Assembly: GCA_021464525.1 (NCBI GenBank)
Contig: JADRCO010000826.1
Location: 1-25,905, forward strand
Reading direction: 5' to 3'
DNA length: 25,905 nt
From: Rhizophagus sp. LPA8_4_AMF
Lineage: Eukaryota; Glomeromycota; Glomeromycetes; Glomerales; Glomeraceae
This document shows, piece after piece, positions 20,718 through 25,905 of the stretch. The notes beneath the pieces are model-generated. The model made no database searches and was not told where the DNA came from. It saw nothing but the letters and a program-made list of their open reading frames with translations. The position numbers were made by a program, and so were the translations under genes. Each line of letters begins with the position of its first letter. Positions within the stretch are counted from its first letter, which is position 1.

Positions 20718-20725
20718 TATAAATA
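20718..20725 (+). promoter_or_regulatory. TATA box before the kinase array
   Basis: TATAAATA ends 35 nt before the ATG at 20760. Such spacing allows only a very short leader, but it supports 20760 as a genuine gene start rather than an internal exon of something longer. Confidence 0.5.
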
Positions 20726-20759
20726 AATTTTCACTGAAAGTTTTTGGAACTCTAAAAAA

Positions 20760-23538
20760 ATGGCTTCCCAAAAAGAAATTGAATACTTAAAAGGCAGACT
20801 AGCTTGGACCAGCAGCGGAAATGAAAAAATTGATAATTTCATTCAAAAAAGGCAACCAAATATTTATTTTTATGATGATGTAGTATTTGAATGGATACCA
20901 TATGATCAGTTTAATAATATTAAAGAAACGGACAAAAATGGTTCTGTAACAACATATTCAGCAATATGGAGGAATGGCCCATTATATTATGATTCTGATT
21001 ATCGTAAATATACAAGAGATTTAAATAAAGAAGTTGCTTTAAAATGTTTGCATAACTTGCAAAATCCTGTTGATTCTCTAATAAATGAGGTATAAATTTG
21101 TGTAAATATTATTGCATTTACTATCACATTTTTTAATATAATGTCAATTTCCTGTTTAATGGTTTTAGGCTAAAAAATATTCAATAAAAAATGGCAAGTT
21201 TCTTGTATTGTATGGAATATCTCAAAATCCAGATACAAGTGATTATATTTTAGTTCAAAAATATCTTACCTGGACTAGTGGAAACGAAAAAATTGATTAT
21301 TTCATTCAAGAAAGGCAATTAAATATTAATCCTTATGATGGTGTAGTATTTGAATGGATACCATACAATCAGTTTGATCAAATTAAAGAATCATGCAAAA
21401 GTAGTTTTACAACAGTATATTCAGCAATATGGAAAAATGGTCCATTAAATTATCGGTATGGCAAATATACAAGAGAGGCAAATAAAGAAGTTGCATTAAA
21501 ATTTTTGCATAATTCACAAAATTCCATAGAAGTTGTAATAAATGAGGTATAAAATTTCTATAAATACTATTAATTTTATCGATACTATTTTAACATAATA
21601 TATTTATCCTTTTTATATATATTTAGGTTAAAAAATATTCAACAAAAAATGGCAAGTTTCTTGTATTGTATGGAATATCTCAAAACCCAGATACAAGTGA
21701 TTATATTTTAGTACAAAATAATTCTATAAACCTCACAAATTGGATAAGTGGAAATGAGAAAATTGATAATTTTATTCAAGAAAGGCAATTAAAAGTTAAA
21801 GACCATAAAGATGTAGTATTTGAATGGATACCATACAATCAGTTTGATCAAATTAAAGAAACTTGCAAAAATAGCCATGTTACAGTATATTCAGCAATAT
21901 GGAAAAATGGTCCATTAAATTATTGGTATGATATCAATTGTACAAGAGAGGTAATTAAAGAAGTTGTATTAAATCTTTTGCATAATTTACAAAATTCCAT
22001 TGAAGATGTAATAAATGAGGTATAAAATTAAATTTCTATAATTACTATTGATTTTATCAATACTATTTTTATCATAATACATTTATCCTTATTTATATTT
22101 AGGCTAAAAAATATTCAACAAAAAATGACGAGTTTCTTGTATTGTATGGAATATCTCAAAATCCAGATACAAAGGATTATATTTTAGTTCAAAATCATAT
22201 TACTTGGATAAGTGGAAATGAAAATATTGATAATTTTATTCAAGAAAGGCAATTAAAAGTTAAAGACCATAAAGATGTAGTATTTGAATGGATACCATAC
22301 AATCAGCTTAATCAAATTAAAAAGTTAAGTAAAAATGATCTCATGACAGTATATTCGGCAATATGGAGAGATGGTCCATACTATCAGTATGATAAATATA
22401 CAAGAGAAGCAAATAAAGAAGTTGCATTAAAATTTTTGCATAATTCACAAAATTCCATTGAGGTTGTAATAAATGAGGTATAAAATTTCTGTAAATACTA
22501 TTAATCTTTAAGCATATGTTAAAAAGAGTATTGTTATTCTTTTTATTTATATTTAGGCTAAAAAATATTCAACAAAAAATGACAAGTTTCTTGTATTGTA
22601 TGGAATATCTCAAAACCCAGATACAAGTGATTATATTTTAGTACAAAATAATTCTATAAACCTCACAAATTGGATAAGTGGAAATGTAAATATTGATAAT
22701 TTTATTCAAGAAAGGCAATTAAATATTAATCCTTATGATGGTGTAGTATTTGAATGGATACCATACAATCAGTTTGATCAAATTAAAGAAACATGCAAAA
22801 ATAACTTTATAACAGTTTATTCAGCAATATGGAGAAATGGTCCATTATATTATCATTATGGTAAATATACAAGAAATGCAAATGAAGTAGTTACATTAAA
22901 ATTTTTGCATAATTCACAAAATTCCATGGAGTTTGTAATAAATGAGGTATGAAATTTTGTAAATGTTATCACATTTTTTAATTGATATAATATTTTTAAT
23001 CTCTTGCTTATGATTTAGACTAAAAATTACTCAACAGAAAACAAGTCTGTATTATATGGAATATCTCAAAATCCAGATACAAATAACTATATTTTGATTT
23101 TAAATGATAAAAAGTATTGTGTTGTATGTAATGTAATATATACTGATATCCAGTATAAATGGTGTAAACTATGTAATTTTATGAGTTGGAAAAGTGGGAA
23201 TGATAAAATTGATAATTTAATTCAATTAAAAATTAATGAACCGAGTGATATAAGAATTGGATGGATACCATACAATATGTTTGATAACATTAGGACTATA
23301 GGTAAAGGCCATTTTGTTACAGTATATTCAGCAATAGTATGGGAATATGAATATGAAGTTGCTTTATTATGTTTCAATGACTCACAAAAGCTTCTAGATA
23401 AGGTATATATATTTCTAATTTAAATTAAATTTTCTTTTAATTTAATGGTATATTTTTAATTTACAGGTTGAAGAATTTGATAATAGCTTCAAAATATACG
23501 GATTATCTCAAAATTCAGATAAAATGATTACATTTTAG
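20760..23538 (+). CDS. Array of six degenerate kinase N-lobe exons (pseudokinase concatemer)
   Basis: Exons: 20760-21089, 21169-21546, 21627-22019, 22103-22477, 22557-22946, 23019-23402, then 23467-23538 to a TAG. All introns are GT-AG, 64-83 nt and phase 0, giving 773 residues. From exon 2 on, each exon carries a beta4-beta5 piece (YGISQNPDTSDYILVQ), the linker W.SGN..ID.FIQERQ, then FEWIPYNQFDQIKE, a glycine-loop position, VYSAIW, beta3 and alphaC ending INE. Every module is impaired. Modules 1-5 have lost the glycine loop (for example SCKSSFTTVYSAIW). Module 3 also lost the beta3 lysine (VVLNLL). Module 6 kept GKGHF but lost the lysine (VALLCF). Module 6 also has a CxxC...CxxC motif. There is no C-lobe in this frame: exon 7 is cut by a one-base deletion near 23521. 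The array may be an independent protein, alternative exons of the kinase at 23559, or a recent expansion. Start chosen by the TATA box and MASQ. Confidence 0.75.
21169..23466 (+). repeat. Direct tandem repeat of ~460-bp exon-plus-intron units
   Basis: Exon starts at 21169, 21627, 22103, 22557, 23019 and 23467 give periods of 458, 476, 454, 462 and 448 bp. Units 2-5 are close at DNA level, including the introns' ends (gaggtataaaatt...atttaggctaaaaaatattca). Unit 6 is more diverged and unit 7 belongs to the intact kinase. Confidence 0.9.
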
Positions 23539-23558
23539 TTCTTCAAAACGAATATTGT

Positions 23559-24873
23559 ATGGAATATGGTAAAATATACTGTAAAAATTGTGGAGTAAAA
23601 TATACTCAAACAAGATATATGTGGTGTAAACCATGTATAAGTATTTTTATAAAATGGACAATTGAGAATGAAAAACTTGTTGATTTAATTCAAGAAATGC
23701 AATTAAGAATAAATTCTTGTTTTAATATAGTATTTGAATGGATACCATATGATCAATTCAATTACATTAAGGAAGTAGGCAAAGGCGGATTTGCTACAGT
23801 ATATTCGGCAATATGGAAAGATGGTCCATTAAAATATGATGTTGGTAAGAAAATGTATACAAGAGTTTCAAACAAAAAAATTGCTTTAAAATGTCTGAAT
23901 AATTTACCAAATTTAACTGATAAATTTTTAAATGAGGTATGAGAATTTTCATGAATTTATTGTGATTAACCAAAAACTTTTTAAAATTAATAATACATAT
24001 TTTAAACAGGTTAAAGAATATTCAATTAATAAAAAGAGTGATATTCTTAATGTATATGGAATATCTCAGCATCCAGATACAAACAATTTTATTATAGTTC
24101 TTGAGTATGCAGAAGGTGGAAGTTATAGTAATTGGATAAACAATAATTATAAGGATTTTGATTGGAAAAATAAAATACAAACACTGTTATATATCATTGA
24201 AGGTCTTAAAGGGATTCATCAAAATCAGAAGGTTCATCATGATTTACATCCAGGAAACATATTATTTTTAACAAAAAGTTTTAATACTTTTAATAGAAAA
24301 TCATTATTTATATCTGATATGGGATTATGTGAAGATGTAAATAATACAAGTGAGGTAAAATCTTATGGAGTTATTTCTTTTATGGCTCCCGAGGTGTTAA
24401 GAAGTAAAGCTTATACTCAAGCAGCAGATATATATAGCTTTGGTATGATTATGTATTTCACAGCAACTGGAAAGCAACCTTTTGTCAATTGTGCACATGA
24501 TCATAATCTAATTTTAGACATATGTGAAGGAATTAGACCTGAAATAAATGAGTTGAAAGCACCAAAATGTTATACTGACTTAATGAAAAGATGTTGGGAT
24601 TCAAATCCAGATAATAGACCAAATTCTACAGAAATACATGAGTTGTTTGAGTCATTTTTCAATTTCTATAATTCATATAAAAAAGGTGAACCAAATGCAA
24701 TTGAAATTAGAAAGCAATTTGTAGAAGCAGAAACTTACAGAAAATCACACCTCTCAACTTTTAAGAAAAACAAACAACATCCACTAGCTATTTATACATC
24801 TCAATTAGTATCCAATATTTTTACAAAAGATTCTCTAAAATCTGAATGTACTAGTTGTGCAATCCCTGATTGA
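23559..24873 (+). CDS. Protein kinase, Rhizophagus-type, complete domain
   Basis: Exon 23559-23936 and exon 24010-24873, with a 73-nt phase-0 intron, encode 413 residues. It should phosphorylate Ser/Thr and/or Tyr; the family is Ser/Thr or TKL-like by sequence style. Residues 8/11/23/26 form a CxxC...CxxC likely zinc-binding N-terminus. FEWIPYDQF precedes the glycine loop GKGGFATV (74-81). The beta3 lysine is K111 (IALK), and alphaC ends at E126. The hinge is VLEYAEGGS. The catalytic loop is HHDLHPGN (D204, N209; the usual HRD arginine is His). The metal-binding motif is SDMG (D229) in place of DFG. MAPE (251-254) and DIYSFG follow, and CWDSNPDNRP closes the lower lobe. A ~55-residue tail is basic and then Cys-containing. 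All core catalytic residues are present, so activity is plausible. The ATG lies 20 nt after the stop of the upstream array, and upstream homology continues in another frame, so the gene may be the last unit of a longer one. The family is massively expanded in this genus. Confidence 0.9.
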
Positions 24874-25820
24874 TAATCATGTTCAGATTAAATTTTTATT
24901 TGGAAATCATATAGTATTCAGCTTTCAAATATCTATATCATATCGAATATATCAATTTGGTTCTCCAAACTATTTAATATCTTACTATGAAGAAATTTTA
25001 AATGCAGACAGATAACTGATTGTAAAATCAATATTATTACATCTAATGTAAAGTTTGTTTAATATCGTGCATAAATGCTTGTTCATAATGTTCTATATCA
25101 AAACATTAGCCTTCTTTCTCTACTAACACTAGTAAACTGGATTATAATTTCAAATACTCTTGATAATCATCCTATATAGAGTAATTATGTTTTTCTTTGA
25201 CATTATTATATAGGTAGTTTTTATTCAACACTGATTATAGAGTATATGTAATTTTTTATTTACATAATAAATCAGTTTGTAATTGAACATTCACTTCATA
25301 TTATCTAATTATTAATACCTTAATTATTAGTCAACATCATATGATCTGAAATGTATAATTCCATGAATATTTTGGTTACTTGATGTAAATTACTTCGTAG
25401 TATTAACAATTTATTGTTTATCATAGTGCAAACAAATATTTGAAAGTCTATATTGTAAATATTGTTCTGTCATTAATTCCGCATGTCATTTTTAGTTAAT
25501 ATTTATTATTCATAATGGTTTTGAGTAAATACTAATTTTTAATTTCTCACATTATATCACTTGACCTTTAATGACAGGTTCATAATAAAAAGTGAGGAAT
25601 CAGAAAAAATGGGATCAGAATTTTTTGATATATGGTATCCATAAAATCGATAATTATTTTTTTATTTTATCATAAAAATCAATATACCGATTTTTTAAAA
25701 AAATTTGCGTTTTTTATTAAAATAAAAAACAGCAGACCAATTTTCAAAAAAGTTCAATAGAATGATTCTTCATTATATTCATAACAATCTAAGTTAGAAA
25801 TCTAATTCTCTCTTTTTAGC
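24874..25820. other. Intergenic, 3' of the kinase
   Basis: AT-rich. AATAAA words occur (for example near 25266) but none is close enough to be assigned with confidence. No gene is recognised. Confidence 0.35.
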
Positions 25821-25835
25821 TATTATACCATTACT

Positions 25836-25895
25836 TTATGGTCGCAAGAGATACACTTCCGCGCCATAAGTTTAGGACCACCCTATTTTTAATAG
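25836..25895. mobile_element. Possible end of a Tc1/mariner-like element
   Basis: The string tatggtcgcaagagatacac followed by ttccgcgccataagtttagg and accaccctattttt is GC-richer than its surroundings. Read on the other strand it begins AGGGTGGTCCTAAACTTATGG, which is the style of many Tc1/mariner terminal repeats. The other end is not in the window and no transposase fragment is seen. Confidence 0.25.
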
Positions 25896-25905
25896 TATTT
25901 AATGA

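Noticed and set aside
1-25905. tRNA or rRNA genes
   Set aside because: No cloverleaf with a GGTTCGA-type T-arm and no rRNA-like GC-rich conserved block was found by eye on either strand. A covariance-model scan would be decisive.

Overview
The window looks like nuclear DNA of an arbuscular mycorrhizal fungus close to Rhizophagus irregularis (Glomeromycotina). It is extremely AT-rich. Genes are split by short GT-AG introns of about 64-97 nt. Two protein families typical of that genus are recognisable: kinases with the core 'EWIPYDQF..IKEVGKGGFATVYSAIWKDG', and a receptor-like membrane protein family. The rest is crowded with decayed mobile elements. The genus call and family recognition rest on memory of these families; no search was run.

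Layout, left to right. (1) 1-724: intergenic, with a fold-back repeat at the edge. (2) 725-4819, minus strand: what first looks like several ORFs reads best as one nine-exon gene of 1146 codons. It encodes a signal peptide, a roughly 650-residue ectodomain, several membrane segments, a large inserted coiled coil and a conserved C-terminal membrane domain. (3) 4820-12990: gene-poor. It holds an orphan ORF, a Helitron/PIF1-helicase remnant, two tandem arrays whose units look like intron plus micro-exon, a second possible Helitron 3' end, a broken copy of the C-terminal domain of the first gene (10399-10998), and a ~670 bp terminal-inverted-repeat element. (4) 12992-13602, minus: a complete two-exon secreted GH24 (phage-type) lysozyme with all three catalytic positions. 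(5) 14225-14860: a tandem array built from two unit types. (6) 15435-16380, minus: a wrecked protein-kinase gene. (7) 16390-20717: mostly empty, with a diverged duplication and a 499 bp inverted-repeat element flanked by a 9-bp direct repeat. (8) 20718-24873, plus: a tandem array of kinase N-lobe exons running into one complete kinase. (9) 24874-25905: intergenic, ending in what may be a transposon terminus.

The most unusual object is the kinase array. Six upstream exon modules each contain the linker, glycine-loop region, beta3 and alphaC of a kinase N-lobe. All are open, all have phase-0 splice sites, and each has lost either the glycine loop or the beta3 lysine. A seventh, intact N-lobe joins the only C-lobe. 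Because every module exon is phase 0 at its donor, any module could be spliced in frame to the single catalytic exon at 24010. The array could therefore encode alternative (pseudo)kinase N-lobes, a concatenated pseudokinase protein, or a decaying duplication.
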